Positions 24,740-33,182 are shown, counted from the first letter of the stretch. The stretch: DNA of 64,000 nucleotides from Nocardioides sp. 1609 (GCF_004522105.1 NZ_SPUJ01000001.1:62001-126000); one strand, 5' to 3'. Program-made: numbers and translations. The notes: generated by a model not told the origin, from the sequence alone.

Positions 24740-25841
24740 GACGGGCTCGCGCCCGCACCCCCGCGCGGCCGGCCAGGTCGCGCAACCGCGACAGCCGACC
24801 CGCGCCGCCGTCGCCGGCGCCGCCCTGGCGCTGCCGCAGGCTGCGGACGTCGTCGAGCATCGAGGCCACCAGGTCGACCGCGACGGCCGCGACCTCGGCG
24901 TCGGTGACCGAGGCCGGCACCCGACGCTCGTCGAGCTCGTCGGGGACCAGGAGGTCGTCGAGCTCGCCCACGACGTCGAACGGGGCGCTGCGCAGGTAGT
25001 CGACGGTCGCCCGGCCGCGCTCGCGGCAGTCGGCGACCTGGTCGGGCTCGGGCCAGAAGCGCTCGCCGCCCTGCGGCACGAGCCGCTCGTCGGCGAGGTA
25101 GGTGCGCAGGTAGACCCCGCGGTCGAACGCGCTGCCGAACCCGTCGAGGCGGGCGTTGACCCGGCGCAGCGTCTCGGCCTGCGCCACGCCCATCGAGGAG
25201 TTCGGGAAGGACTCCGACAGGTCGATGCCGGCGGTGTCGAACCCGACGATGCCGGCGAACCTGTGCCACACGTCGTCCCGCGGCGCGGTCGGGTCGAGGG
25301 CCAGCACGTGGACCCGCTCGGGCGGGACCGCCTCGGTCCACCGCCGCAGGACCAGGCCGAGGTCGAGGGTGCGCCAGTTCCAGATGTCGCTCGGCCGCCT
25401 CGACACCGTGCGGCCGTAGTCGGGCAGGGCCGTCGTCGCGCCGTTCTTGAGGCTCTCCTGCCAGCTCGCCGCGAACAGGCCGAGCGGCTCGCGGGCCGTC
25501 ACGACCAGGTGCACCTCGGCCGGGGCCAGCGCAGCGACCATGGCGGCGGCCTGCCGCGCGCTGGCGGCCGCGAAGAACTCGTGGCTGATCAGTCCGGTGC
25601 CGCTCGACCCGGCCAGCTCGCGACGCACCCGGTCCCAGGCCGTCCGCTGCCGCTCGGGGGCACGCTCCTGCTTGCGCTCCTCGCGCACGGTGCGCGAGGC
25701 CCACAGGTGGTCACGGCGCTCCCGGCCGGGGACGACGACGCCCCGCTCGCGCAGCGTGTCGCGGTGCGCCCAGATGATGGTCTGGAGGTACGACGTCGCG
25801 GTCTTCGGCAGCCCGATGTGCACGAAGACGGTGTCGACCAC
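24714..25841 (-). CDS. sulfotransferase-fold protein 5
   Basis: 375 residues from a GTG at 25841. HIGLPKTATSYLQTIIW near residue 8 is the PAPS loop (Ala in place of Gly). The 3'-phosphate region reads AREPLGLFAASWQESLKNG, with Ser shifted one place. NSSMGVAQAETLRRVNARL is the shared block. The C-terminus has an Asp/Gln helix and a basic tail. The start codon sits inside a 16-bp perfect palindrome. Last gene of a probable four-gene operon starting at 29090. Confidence 0.75.
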   Translation of the reverse strand: MVDTVFVHIGLPKTATSYLQTIIWAHRDTLRERGVVVPGRERRDHLWASRTVREERKQERAPERQRTAWDRVRRELAGSSGTGLISHEFFAAASARQAAAMVAALAPAEVHLVVTAREPLGLFAASWQESLKNGATTALPDYGRTVSRRPSDIWNWRTLDLGLVLRRWTEAVPPERVHVLALDPTAPRDDVWHRFAGIVGFDTAGIDLSESFPNSSMGVAQAETLRRVNARLDGFGSAFDRGVYLRTYLADERLVPQGGERFWPEPDQVADCRERGRATVDYLRSAPFDVVGELDDLLVPDELDERRVPASVTDAEVAAVAVDLVASMLDDVRSLRQRQGGAGDGGAGRLSRLRDLAGRAGVRARARLSRGDREG

Positions 25842-25850
25842 TAGTGGTCG
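25835..25850. promoter_or_regulatory. 16-bp perfect palindrome over the sulfotransferase 5 start codon
   Basis: CGACCACTAGTGGTCG is fully self-complementary and contains the GTG start at 25839-25841. It could be an operator or a hairpin that hides the start codon. Confidence 0.45.
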
Positions 25851-25878
25851 CCCCCGTCGCCGGTGGCCCCGTGGGTCA

Positions 25879-26100
25879 CTAGAGCGACCTCTGGAACCGC
25901 TCGATCGCCTCCGCCACGGCGGCCTCGTCGCGCGTGGCCAGCGGCACGAGCAGCTCCTGGACGACGTCGGCGAGCTCAGCGAGGCGCACCTGGTGCCGGC
26001 GCAGCTCGGTCAGGTCGGTCTCGAGGTCGGCGACCCGCTCCTCGAGACGCTTGATCGTCGCTCGCGAGCCCCCGGGTCGGAGATCACTCACCTGCACCAC
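25879..26100 (-). CDS. small coiled-coil protein, DUF6752-like
   Basis: 73 residues from a GTG. Nearly all of it is a heptad-like helix (IKRLEERVADLETDLTELRR) followed by a short helix ending ERFQRSL. It resembles the C-terminal coiled coil of sulfotransferase 3 and short proteins I recall as DUF6752. It lies one base after the LicD/methyltransferase gene and 37 before sulfotransferase 5, so it may be an assembly partner for one of them. Confidence 0.65.
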   Translation of the reverse strand: MVQVSDLRPGGSRATIKRLEERVADLETDLTELRRHQVRLAELADVVQELLVPLATRDEAAVAEAIERFQRSL

Positions 26101-26101
26101 G

Positions 26102-27676
26102 TCACCACACTCCTACGACTCGCACGACCGGACGGGCGGGACCCTTCCGGTGGATGACCCTAACGTTCCTCGCACCGGCGTCGCGCAGCAGCGCGACGAA
26201 CACGTCGACGTCGGGACGACCGAGCATCCACTCCTCGCGCGTGGGGTCCGGCTCCCCGCGCTCCACGACCGCCGGGTGGAACTCGGCGAGCAGCTGACCC
26301 CCCTCGCGCAGCGCCATCGAGCACAATCGCGCCAGCGACTCGCGGCCGTGGGACGACGTCGCGTCGACGACGTGCCGGGCGAGGACCACCCGCTTGCCGG
26401 GCCGGTGGGCCAGGCGCGCGCCCTCGGCGAACAGCGAGCGCCGATCGGTGAGGTTGAGGTGGCGGACCTCCAGCGGCAGCGACTCCGCCTCCGCCTGCGC
26501 CGCCACCAGGTCGAGGCCGCGCGGCACGTAGTCGTAGGCGGTGACCGCGAGCCCCTGGCGGGCCAGCCAGATGCTGTCGCGGCCGCGGCCGGCGCCGACG
26601 TCGAGCACCTCGGTCGCGCCGATGTCGCGCGCGATGACCGAGGCGCGACGTCCCAGGGCACTCGGCTCCGCGCGGGGCGGCTTGCGCTTGGTGTGGTGCG
26701 AGCGCCGGTCCCAGTAGCGGATGCCGGGCTGGGTGCCGCGGAACCAGTCGTCGAACGCGCGGATCGTGTGGGCCGGCGTGGTGAACTTGAACGCCGGGTC
26801 GGGCACCTGCCAGCCGGGGCCGTACATCGCCTCGAGCAGCTTCTCCGGTCGCGCCGGCACGGGCATCGGTCGCCCGTCGAGCAGGGCGGTGCCAAGGGGG
26901 CTGATCCACGACGGCTCGAACGGCGTGTTGATCTCGCCCATCAGGTGCAGGCGGCCCCCGTCGAAGAAGCCGCCGAACACGTCGAGGCCGCGGGTGACGT
27001 CCTCCTCGGTGACCGAGATCTTGAACGACGCCCCGCTGTAGCGCGCGATCGCGTAGCCGCGCTCGGCGAGGTGGCGCTGGATCCGGTAGGACTCGAGCGC
27101 GACCTCGACCGGCGTCGTGAACCGGCTGACGTAGCCGAGGTCGGCGTCGGAGTCGTGACCGAGCACCCGGCCCTCCCGAACGGCGCCGAGCAGCGTCCCG
27201 TAGGCGATGAACGGCTCGACGCCGGTCTCGCGCAGCGCGGCCAGGACGGCGTCCGTGGCGTCGAGCAGCGCGTCGATGTCGCGCTCGGTGCGGGTGGCGA
27301 AGGTCGGGACCAGCCGGCCGGACTTGTCGATGCCCAGCTCGACACCGCGACGGTTCTCCACCGCGATGGTGCCCTCGCCGTCGCCGAGGGTGAGCCGCCG
27401 GTCGTGGAGGACCCGACCGGTCACCGAGTCACGCACGCTCACCCGGCTGCTGCCGTTGAGGTGCCCGCGCAGCGGCTTGGGCCACGCCGCGTGCCGCAGC
27501 GGCCACGGCCCGCGGATCCAGTCGGCCCCGACCGGGTCGCTGTCGCGCCGGCTCCAGAACGTCCAGACCCGCCGTCCGTCGAAGCAGACGTCGACGGGAC
27601 GGTCGTCCCCCACGAGGAGGGAGACGCCGTCGTCGTCGACGCGCCGGATCCGGACGGCGGGACCCAGTCGTACCAC
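26102..27676 (-). CDS. LicD-like nucleotidyltransferase domain fused to SAM methyltransferase
   Basis: 524 residues from a GTG. Residues 1-120 form a beta-rich domain. Residues about 130-330 resemble LicD/phosphocholine-transferase proteins: FIAYGTLLGAVREGRVLGHD followed by SDADLGY, the family's nucleotidyltransferase-fold motif. Residues about 345-520 are a Rossmann methyltransferase with VLDVGAGRGRDSIWLA. LicD proteins attach phosphate-linked groups to teichoic acids or glycans, so this may add and methylate a phospho-substituent on a surface polymer. It is seven bases downstream of the PLD-like gene. Confidence 0.72.
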   Translation of the reverse strand: MVRLGPAVRIRRVDDDGVSLLVGDDRPVDVCFDGRRVWTFWSRRDSDPVGADWIRGPWPLRHAAWPKPLRGHLNGSSRVSVRDSVTGRVLHDRRLTLGDGEGTIAVENRRGVELGIDKSGRLVPTFATRTERDIDALLDATDAVLAALRETGVEPFIAYGTLLGAVREGRVLGHDSDADLGYVSRFTTPVEVALESYRIQRHLAERGYAIARYSGASFKISVTEEDVTRGLDVFGGFFDGGRLHLMGEINTPFEPSWISPLGTALLDGRPMPVPARPEKLLEAMYGPGWQVPDPAFKFTTPAHTIRAFDDWFRGTQPGIRYWDRRSHHTKRKPPRAEPSALGRRASVIARDIGATEVLDVGAGRGRDSIWLARQGLAVTAYDYVPRGLDLVAAQAEAESLPLEVRHLNLTDRRSLFAEGARLAHRPGKRVVLARHVVDATSSHGRESLARLCSMALREGGQLLAEFHPAVVERGEPDPTREEWMLGRPDVDVFVALLRDAGARNVRVIHRKGPARPVVRVVGVW

Positions 27677-27683
27677 CGGGTCC

Positions 27684-29090
27684 CTAGTTCCCGGTCATGT
27701 TGGCGTACGGGTCGACGCCGGTGGTGCTGTAGGGCGTCCCGTCCTCGTAGACGGCGTTCGCGCCGGAGCCGAAGACGAGGTGGTCGCCGGACGGCGGCGT
27801 CGTGGCGCCGCGGAAGCTCGGCACGGTCCGCGCGCTGGCGCCGCCGAAGCGGCCGTACCAGTACTGGATGTGGGACTCGTAGCGCTGGGTGTCGCGCTTG
27901 CTGCGGTAGATGCCGAGGTTCTCGTCGCTGACCGCGGACAGGCCGGACCAGTTCGCCGAGCCGTTCAGGACGGCGTACGCGGAGGCGTCGTTGCCGAGCT
28001 TGCCGACGACCGACATCGCCTTGAGGTGGAAGTAGTTGTCGAACTCGCCGTCGTCGTCGACGTCCTGGACCAGGTGACGCATGGGCACCGGACCGCGGGG
28101 GCCGGGAGCACGCAGCATCCGGCCGACGTCGATGCCGAGGACGGTGTAGCCGATCTGGATGTCACAGCCGTTGTTCCACAGGGCACGGACCTTCTTGCCC
28201 AGGCGCATGCCGCGGTCCTGCCGGATCACGTCGGGAGCGATCCGGATCCGGGTGCGGCCGGAGGCGGTGTTCTTCGCGCCCGAGCAGCGCACCTGGTTGA
28301 GCAGCTGCATGACCGGGTCCTTGGAGGTGGCCATCGGGAACTGGATCAGCCGGAAACCGCTCTCGAAGCGCTGCGTGACGTACGGCTTGGCGGCCCGCCG
28401 GTCCCTCGAGGACTCACGGAAGATCTTGGCGTAGAACTTCCACACGTTCTTGCTCCGCGTGTGGGTGTAGATGTCGTTCCACTGGTTGTTGGTCGAGGCC
28501 AGCGTCAGGTTGGCCGAGCCCTGCATGACGACGCGCGGGACCTTGCCGGCCTTGGAGAACATGAAGAACTTGGAGTGCGAGGACCCGGTGCCGCCACGGC
28601 AGGAGCCCTTGCAGACGCGGGCCCAGCTGCGGACGCCGTCCTTGCGCTTCTTGTTGTTCTTGGCGAGCTCGGCCTTCAGCCGCCGGAACGGCTGGTTGGG
28701 GACCTCGACGTTGTTGCGGTTGTCCATGAGGAGACGCACCCGGACGCCGCGGCCCTGGGCGCGCAGCAGCGCGTCGGTGCCCTCGCTGGTGAGGAAGTTC
28801 CAGGTGAAGAAGTTGATCTGCTCGCCCTTGGGCGTGGAGTCGATCGACCGGACGATCTTGCGGAAGATCGAGCGCCGCTCGGTCACGCCGCCGAGCGGGC
28901 TGTTGAACGTCGCGCCCGGGCGGGGGTTGAAGTTGTCGGGGGTGGGGGTCCGGAAGGTGTCGGGCTCGGCACTCTTGAAGGTGCCGCGCTCGCCCTTCCC
29001 GCCCGGGTCCGGGGTCGCACTCGCGGACGTCTGGGAGGCAGGTACCGAGAGCGCTGCGACGGCAACGATCAACGCGAGAAGTTTGGCCAC
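27684..29090 (-). CDS. secreted phospholipase D-like protein
   Basis: 468 residues from a GTG. Signal peptide about residues 1-27, then two PLD half-domains: SSHSKFFMF with GSANLTLAS, and YFHLKAMSVVG with GSANWSGLS. Both keep His-x-Lys and the GSxN Asn but lack the Asp of the full HKD motif (Ser and Val at that place). PLD-fold enzymes cleave phosphodiesters of lipids or nucleic acids through a phospho-His intermediate. Extracellular action is likely. First gene of a probable operon with the LicD fusion, the coiled-coil protein and sulfotransferase 5. Confidence 0.83.
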   Translation of the reverse strand: MAKLLALIVAVAALSVPASQTSASATPDPGGKGERGTFKSAEPDTFRTPTPDNFNPRPGATFNSPLGGVTERRSIFRKIVRSIDSTPKGEQINFFTWNFLTSEGTDALLRAQGRGVRVRLLMDNRNNVEVPNQPFRRLKAELAKNNKKRKDGVRSWARVCKGSCRGGTGSSHSKFFMFSKAGKVPRVVMQGSANLTLASTNNQWNDIYTHTRSKNVWKFYAKIFRESSRDRRAAKPYVTQRFESGFRLIQFPMATSKDPVMQLLNQVRCSGAKNTASGRTRIRIAPDVIRQDRGMRLGKKVRALWNNGCDIQIGYTVLGIDVGRMLRAPGPRGPVPMRHLVQDVDDDGEFDNYFHLKAMSVVGKLGNDASAYAVLNGSANWSGLSAVSDENLGIYRSKRDTQRYESHIQYWYGRFGGASARTVPSFRGATTPPSGDHLVFGSGANAVYEDGTPYSTTGVDPYANMTGN

Positions 29091-29196
29091 AGCCAGGTGA
29101 TCCCATCGGGTCGGGTGTCGTTCGGTGCCGGTCCGGGACGGACGGGCACTGGTGGGAGATTGTGTGTCAAGTCCTCCCGATCGGAAAATTCCGGTG
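29091..29196. promoter_or_regulatory. promoter-bearing spacer before PLD-like operon
   Basis: A/T-richer patch with TTGACA on the minus strand (29165-29170), ACAATC (29158-29163) and CGGAA-AA-TTCCG inverted repeat (29182-29193). A promoter is likely; exact boxes are uncertain. Confidence 0.35.
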
Positions 29197-29685
29197 TCAG
29201 CCACGGCACCGGGCCACGGCGTCGCCGTAGTCGGGGTCCTGCGCCAGCGGACCCGAGGTCTCGGTGATGTCGCTGCCGGCGACGGCGTAGAAGCGGTCGG
29301 CGTAGCGGACGATCCGCTGGCCCGAGGAGCAGCCGAGCCGGTCGGCCGCCACGAGGGTCTCGCCCTCGGCGCAGCCGGAGTAGGTGCGCGGCAGGGTCGC
29401 GCCGGCGACCCAGACGTCGGCACAGGTCGGGGTGCCCTCGGGGACCGGGACCGCCGACGTCGTCGGCTCACCGGTCTCGGTCGGCGCGGCGGTGTCGTCG
29501 GGTCCCTCGGTGGCGCTGGCGGTGTCGCTGGGCGCGTCGCCCGTCGAGGAGGACGGGGAGCCGGACGTGGGCCCGGTCGCGTCGCCGTCGTCGTCCGAGC
29601 CGCACCCGGTCAGGACCACGCCGGCGAGGAGCAGCGCGACGAGCGCGGCGCCGGCGCGCGGTGGGAGGGTCGGGGTGAGCGCCAT
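29197..29685 (-). CDS. lipoprotein of unknown function
   Basis: 162 residues from the ATG at 29685. A signal sequence ends in the lipobox VVLTGCGS (Cys near residue 27), so the protein should be lipid-anchored outside. A Ser/Thr/Asp-rich linker leads to a small domain with four Cys (CADVW, SGCAEGE, LGCSSGQ, ARCRG), probably two disulfides. No family recognised. Divergent from the MgtE-N gene. Confidence 0.7.
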   Translation of the reverse strand: MALTPTLPPRAGAALVALLLAGVVLTGCGSDDDGDATGPTSGSPSSSTGDAPSDTASATEGPDDTAAPTETGEPTTSAVPVPEGTPTCADVWVAGATLPRTYSGCAEGETLVAADRLGCSSGQRIVRYADRFYAVAGSDITETSGPLAQDPDYGDAVARCRG

Positions 29686-29765
29686 GGATGGAGTGTAGGT
29701 CCCGTTCACGCCGATCGCCGTGACCTCGCTCGGACCGTCGCGTCGTCCGGACCGTCGTCCCCGGG

Positions 29766-29771
29766 TAGCGT
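29766..29771 (+). promoter_or_regulatory. -10 hexamer TAGCGT, leaderless PRC/MgtE-N gene
   Basis: TAGCGT eight bases before the GTG at 29780. Confidence 0.45.
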
Positions 29772-29779
29772 GCGACAAC

Positions 29780-31063
29780 GTGAGCAGTCCCGCGCGCGTC
29801 TACGTCGCCCGTCTGGTGGGTCTGCCGATCTTCGACCCCCAGGGCGACCAGGTCGGCAAGGTGCGCGACCTCGTCGTCGCGATGCGCTCCGAGGCGAGCC
29901 AGCCCCGCGTGCTGGGCCTGGTCGGCGAGGTGTTCGGGCGGCGCCGGATCTTCGTGCCGATGACCCGGGTCACCAACGTCGACGCCGGGCAGGTCTACAC
30001 GACCGGCCTGCTCAACATGCGTCGCTTCGAGCAGCGCTCGACCGAGACGCTCGTCGTGGGACAGCTCTTCGACCGGCAGGTGACGATCCCGGGCGGACCG
30101 GGCGGGCCGGGCGGCGGCGGCACGATCACCGGCACCATCTACGACGTCGCGATGGAGCAGGGCCGCACGCGCGACTGGGTGCTCAGCCGCGTCGCCGTCC
30201 AGGAGCCGGCCAAGGCGCTGCGCCGCCGCGGTCAGACCCACGTCGTGGAGTGGCGCGACGTCCACGGCCTGACCCGCCCGGGCGGCGACACGCAGGGGGC
30301 GACCGCCCTGCTGCACGCGCTCAACGAGATGCGCCCGGCCGATGCGGCCACGATGATCCACGACCTGCCCCCGGAGCGTCGCGCCGCCGTGGTGGCCGCC
30401 CTCGACGACGAGCGGCTCGCCGACGTCCTCGAGGAGATGCCGGAGGAGGACCAGGTCGAGATCCTCGAGCACCTCGACTCGGAGCGGGCCGCCGACGTCC
30501 TCGAGGAGATGTCGGCCGACGACGCCGCCGACCTGATCGCCGACCTCCCGCCGGAGACCGCCGAGATCCTGCTCGACCTGATGGAGCCCGAGGAGGCCAA
30601 GGACGTCCGCCGGCTGATGTCGTACGTCGAGAACACCGCCGGCGCGATGATGACGCCGGAGCCGGTGGTGCTCGGTACCGACGCCACCGTCGCCGACGCG
30701 CTGGCCCTGGTCCGCAACCCGGACCTCACCCCGGCGCTGGCCGCGCTGGTCTACGTCTGCCGCCCGCCGCTCGAGACGCCGACCGGCCGGCTGATCGGGG
30801 TGGCCCACATCCAGCGGCTGCTGCGCGAGCCGCCGTCCACGCTGGTCGCCGGCGCGCTCGACGAGTCGATGGAGAACCTGCGCCCGGAAGCCACGATCGA
30901 CCAGGTCGCCGCGCACCTCGCGACGTACAACCTCGTCTGCGCGCCCGTCGTCGACGAGAACGGCCACCTGCTCGGTGCCGTCACCGTCGACGACCTGCTC
31001 GACCACATGCTGCCGGCCAACTGGCGCGACCGCGGCCTGAGCGAGGGCGGACGCCGTGGCTGA
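29780..31063 (+). CDS. PRC-barrel, MgtE N-terminal and CBS domain protein without membrane part
   Basis: 427 residues. Residues 1-90 hold a PRC-barrel-like domain (YVARLVGLPIFDPQGDQVGK). About 180-290 is the MgtE intracellular N domain with repeats such as ADVLEEMPEEDQVEILEHL. About 290-415 is a CBS pair (AGAMMTPEPVV, LLGAVTVDDLLDHM). The transmembrane channel of MgtE is absent, so this is a cytosolic Mg2+/nucleotide sensor-type protein rather than a transporter. It overlaps the DUF1003 membrane protein by eight bases, which may be its partner. Confidence 0.83.
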   Translation: MSSPARVYVARLVGLPIFDPQGDQVGKVRDLVVAMRSEASQPRVLGLVGEVFGRRRIFVPMTRVTNVDAGQVYTTGLLNMRRFEQRSTETLVVGQLFDRQVTIPGGPGGPGGGGTITGTIYDVAMEQGRTRDWVLSRVAVQEPAKALRRRGQTHVVEWRDVHGLTRPGGDTQGATALLHALNEMRPADAATMIHDLPPERRAAVVAALDDERLADVLEEMPEEDQVEILEHLDSERAADVLEEMSADDAADLIADLPPETAEILLDLMEPEEAKDVRRLMSYVENTAGAMMTPEPVVLGTDATVADALALVRNPDLTPALAALVYVCRPPLETPTGRLIGVAHIQRLLREPPSTLVAGALDESMENLRPEATIDQVAAHLATYNLVCAPVVDENGHLLGAVTVDDLLDHMLPANWRDRGLSEGGRRG

Positions 31064-31658
31064 GCGTCCCGAGCGGCCCGAGCGCCGCGAGCGGCTCGAC
31101 ACCCCGCGCGACAACCGCCGCCAGCTGGTGCGCCGCCCGGCCTACGACTCCGACTCGTTCGGCGTCTTCGCCGAGCAGTTCGCGCGGTTCATGGGGACCG
31201 CGACGTTCCTGGCCTACATGACGCTCTTCGTCGTCCTGTGGGTCGGCTGGAACGCCCTGGTGCCCTCGAGCGCCCAGTGGGACGGCTACCCGTTCATCTT
31301 CCTGACCCTGATGCTCAGCCTGCAGGCGTCGTACGCCGCCCCGCTGATCCTGCTCGCGCAGAACCGGCAGGAGCAGCGCGACAAGGTGATCAACGAGCAG
31401 GACCGGCAGGCCAACGCCCGGGCGCACGCCGACATGGAGTTCCTGGCCCGCGAGGTCGCCTCGCTCCGGATGGCGGTCGGTGAGGTCGCGACCCGCGACT
31501 ACGTGCGCTCCGAGCTGCGCTCGCTGCTCGCCGAGCTCGACGAGCGCACTACCGAGACCGCGCGGGCGGTCGCCCGGGAGGCGGCGCGCGAGGTCGGACC
31601 CGGGCGTGGGCCGGGTCACGACGACGCCGCCGACCGTCCGGGACCACCCGGAACCTAG
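31056..31658 (+). CDS. DUF1003 membrane protein
   Basis: 200 residues from a GTG overlapping the upstream gene. Two transmembrane helices (FLAYMTLFVVLWVGWNAL and YPFIFLTLMLSLQASYAAP) are followed by the family block LLAQNRQEQRDK and a long charged helical tail (about 120-185). DUF1003 proteins are widespread and commonly sit beside MgtE-N/CBS genes; function is unproven, with a role in cation homeostasis inferred from context. Confidence 0.83.
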   Translation: MAERPERPERRERLDTPRDNRRQLVRRPAYDSDSFGVFAEQFARFMGTATFLAYMTLFVVLWVGWNALVPSSAQWDGYPFIFLTLMLSLQASYAAPLILLAQNRQEQRDKVINEQDRQANARAHADMEFLAREVASLRMAVGEVATRDYVRSELRSLLAELDERTTETARAVAREAAREVGPGRGPGHDDAADRPGPPGT

Positions 31659-31661
31659 ACT
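31656..31661 (+). promoter_or_regulatory. -10 hexamer TAGACT, leaderless mrp
   Basis: TAGACT overlaps the DUF1003 stop codon and ends nine bases before the ATG at 31671. Confidence 0.45.
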
Positions 31662-31670
31662 GGGACCACC

Positions 31671-32834
31671 ATGACTTCACCCACTCGCGAGCAGGTCGAC
31701 GCCGCCCTGGCGACCGTGCAGGACCCCGAGATCAAGCGGCCCATCACCGAGCTCGGGATGGTCGACACCGTCGAGATCACCGACAACGGGCTGGTGCGCC
31801 TCACGGTGCTCCTCACCGTGGCCGGCTGCCCCCTCAAGGACACCATCACCCGCGACGTCAACACCGCCCTCGGCCGGGTCGCCGGGGTCACCGACGTCGA
31901 CCTGACGCTCGGCGTGATGACGGCCGAGCAGCGTGCGGGCCTCAAGGAGGTCCTGCAGGGTGGGCAGGCGCAGCGCGAGATCCCGTTCTCCCAGCCCGGC
32001 AACCTCACGAAGGTCTTCGCCGTCGCCAGCGGCAAGGGCGGCGTCGGCAAGTCGTCGGTCACCGTCAACCTCGCGATCGCGATGGCCAAGCAGGGGCTGA
32101 AGGTGGGCGTCGTGGACGCCGACATCTACGGCCACTCGGTGCCGGCCATGCTCGGTGTCGCCGACTCGCGCCCCACCCAGGTCGACGACCTCATCATGCC
32201 GGTGCCCACGTCGTCCGGGGTGTCGGTGATCTCGATCGGGATGCTCAAGCCCCGCCGCGACCAGGTGGTGGCGTGGCGTGGTCCGATGCTCGACCGCGCA
32301 CTCGTGCAGATGCTGTCCGACGTCTACTGGGGCGACCTCGACGTCCTGCTCCTCGACCTGCCGCCGGGCACCGGCGACGTCGCCATCTCGCTGGGCCAGC
32401 ACCTGCCGGGTGCCGAGGTCGTGGTCGTGACGACCCCCCAGGAGGCCGCGGCCGAGGTGGCCGAGCGGGCCGGCACGATGGCCTCGATGATGCACCAGCG
32501 CGTCGTCGGCGTCGTCGAGAACATGAGCCACCTCCCCTGCCCCCACTGCACCCCGGAGGGCAAGGAGCACCGCCTGGAGATCTTCGGCTCGGGCGGTGGC
32601 GACCGGGTCGCCACGACCCTCGGCCAGCGCTTCGGCTACGACGTCCCGGTGCTCGGCCGGATCCCGATCGACGTCTCGCTCCGCGAGGGTGGCGACGTCG
32701 GCAAGCCGATCGTCGACGCCGACCCGACCGCCCCGGCCGCGCTCGAGCTGACCGCGATCGCCGACCAGCTGTCGGGCCGCAGCCGCGGTCTCGCCGGCAT
32801 GCAGCTCGGCCTCACCCCGAGCAACCGGTTCTGA
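31671..32834 (+). CDS. mrp: Mrp/NBP35-family iron-sulfur carrier ATPase
   Basis: 387 residues. An N-terminal MIP18/DUF59 domain (about 1-90) precedes the P-loop ATPase with SGKGGVGKSSVTVNLAIA, switch VVDADIYGHS and the scaffold motif LPCPHC, whose Cys pair can hold a bridging 4Fe-4S cluster in a dimer. It delivers iron-sulfur clusters to apoproteins. Length and domain order are typical of ApbC/Mrp. The leaderless-type promoter suggests it can be expressed apart from the two genes before it. Confidence 0.92.
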   Translation: MTSPTREQVDAALATVQDPEIKRPITELGMVDTVEITDNGLVRLTVLLTVAGCPLKDTITRDVNTALGRVAGVTDVDLTLGVMTAEQRAGLKEVLQGGQAQREIPFSQPGNLTKVFAVASGKGGVGKSSVTVNLAIAMAKQGLKVGVVDADIYGHSVPAMLGVADSRPTQVDDLIMPVPTSSGVSVISIGMLKPRRDQVVAWRGPMLDRALVQMLSDVYWGDLDVLLLDLPPGTGDVAISLGQHLPGAEVVVVTTPQEAAAEVAERAGTMASMMHQRVVGVVENMSHLPCPHCTPEGKEHRLEIFGSGGGDRVATTLGQRFGYDVPVLGRIPIDVSLREGGDVGKPIVDADPTAPAALELTAIADQLSGRSRGLAGMQLGLTPSNRF

Positions 32835-32843
32835 GGGCCTGAC

Positions 32844-33182
32844 GTGTTCGGGGTCGGCCTGCCGGAGCTGACGGTCCTCGCCCTCGTCGCGGTGTTCGTC
32901 TTCGGCCCCGACAAGCTGCCCGAGCTCGCCCGGCAGGCCGGTGCGCTGGCCCGGAAGGTCCGCACCCTGGCCAACTCCGCCCGCGACGACCTGCGCAACG
33001 AGCTGGGGCCGGAGTACGCCGACCTCGAGCTGCGCGACCTCGATCCCCGCGCGATCGTGCGCAAGCACATCATCGAGGCGATGGAGGACGCCGGCGACGA
33101 GGCCGCCCAGCCCCGCAGCAAGCGCTCTGCCCGCCCACTGCTCCAGCACGAGGCTCCCCCCTTCGACACCGACGCGACCTGA
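32844..33182 (+). CDS. tatB: Sec-independent translocase subunit TatB
   Basis: 112 residues from a GTG. One N-terminal membrane helix (MFGVGLPELTVLALVAVFVF), the GPDKLPELAR hinge and a charged amphipathic helix are the TatA/B signature; length and the acidic C-terminal region favour TatB. It helps recognise twin-arginine substrates. No tatA or tatC is in the window. Nine bases after mrp, a pairing often seen in Actinobacteria. Confidence 0.88.
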   Translation: MFGVGLPELTVLALVAVFVFGPDKLPELARQAGALARKVRTLANSARDDLRNELGPEYADLELRDLDPRAIVRKHIIEAMEDAGDEAAQPRSKRSARPLLQHEAPPFDTDAT

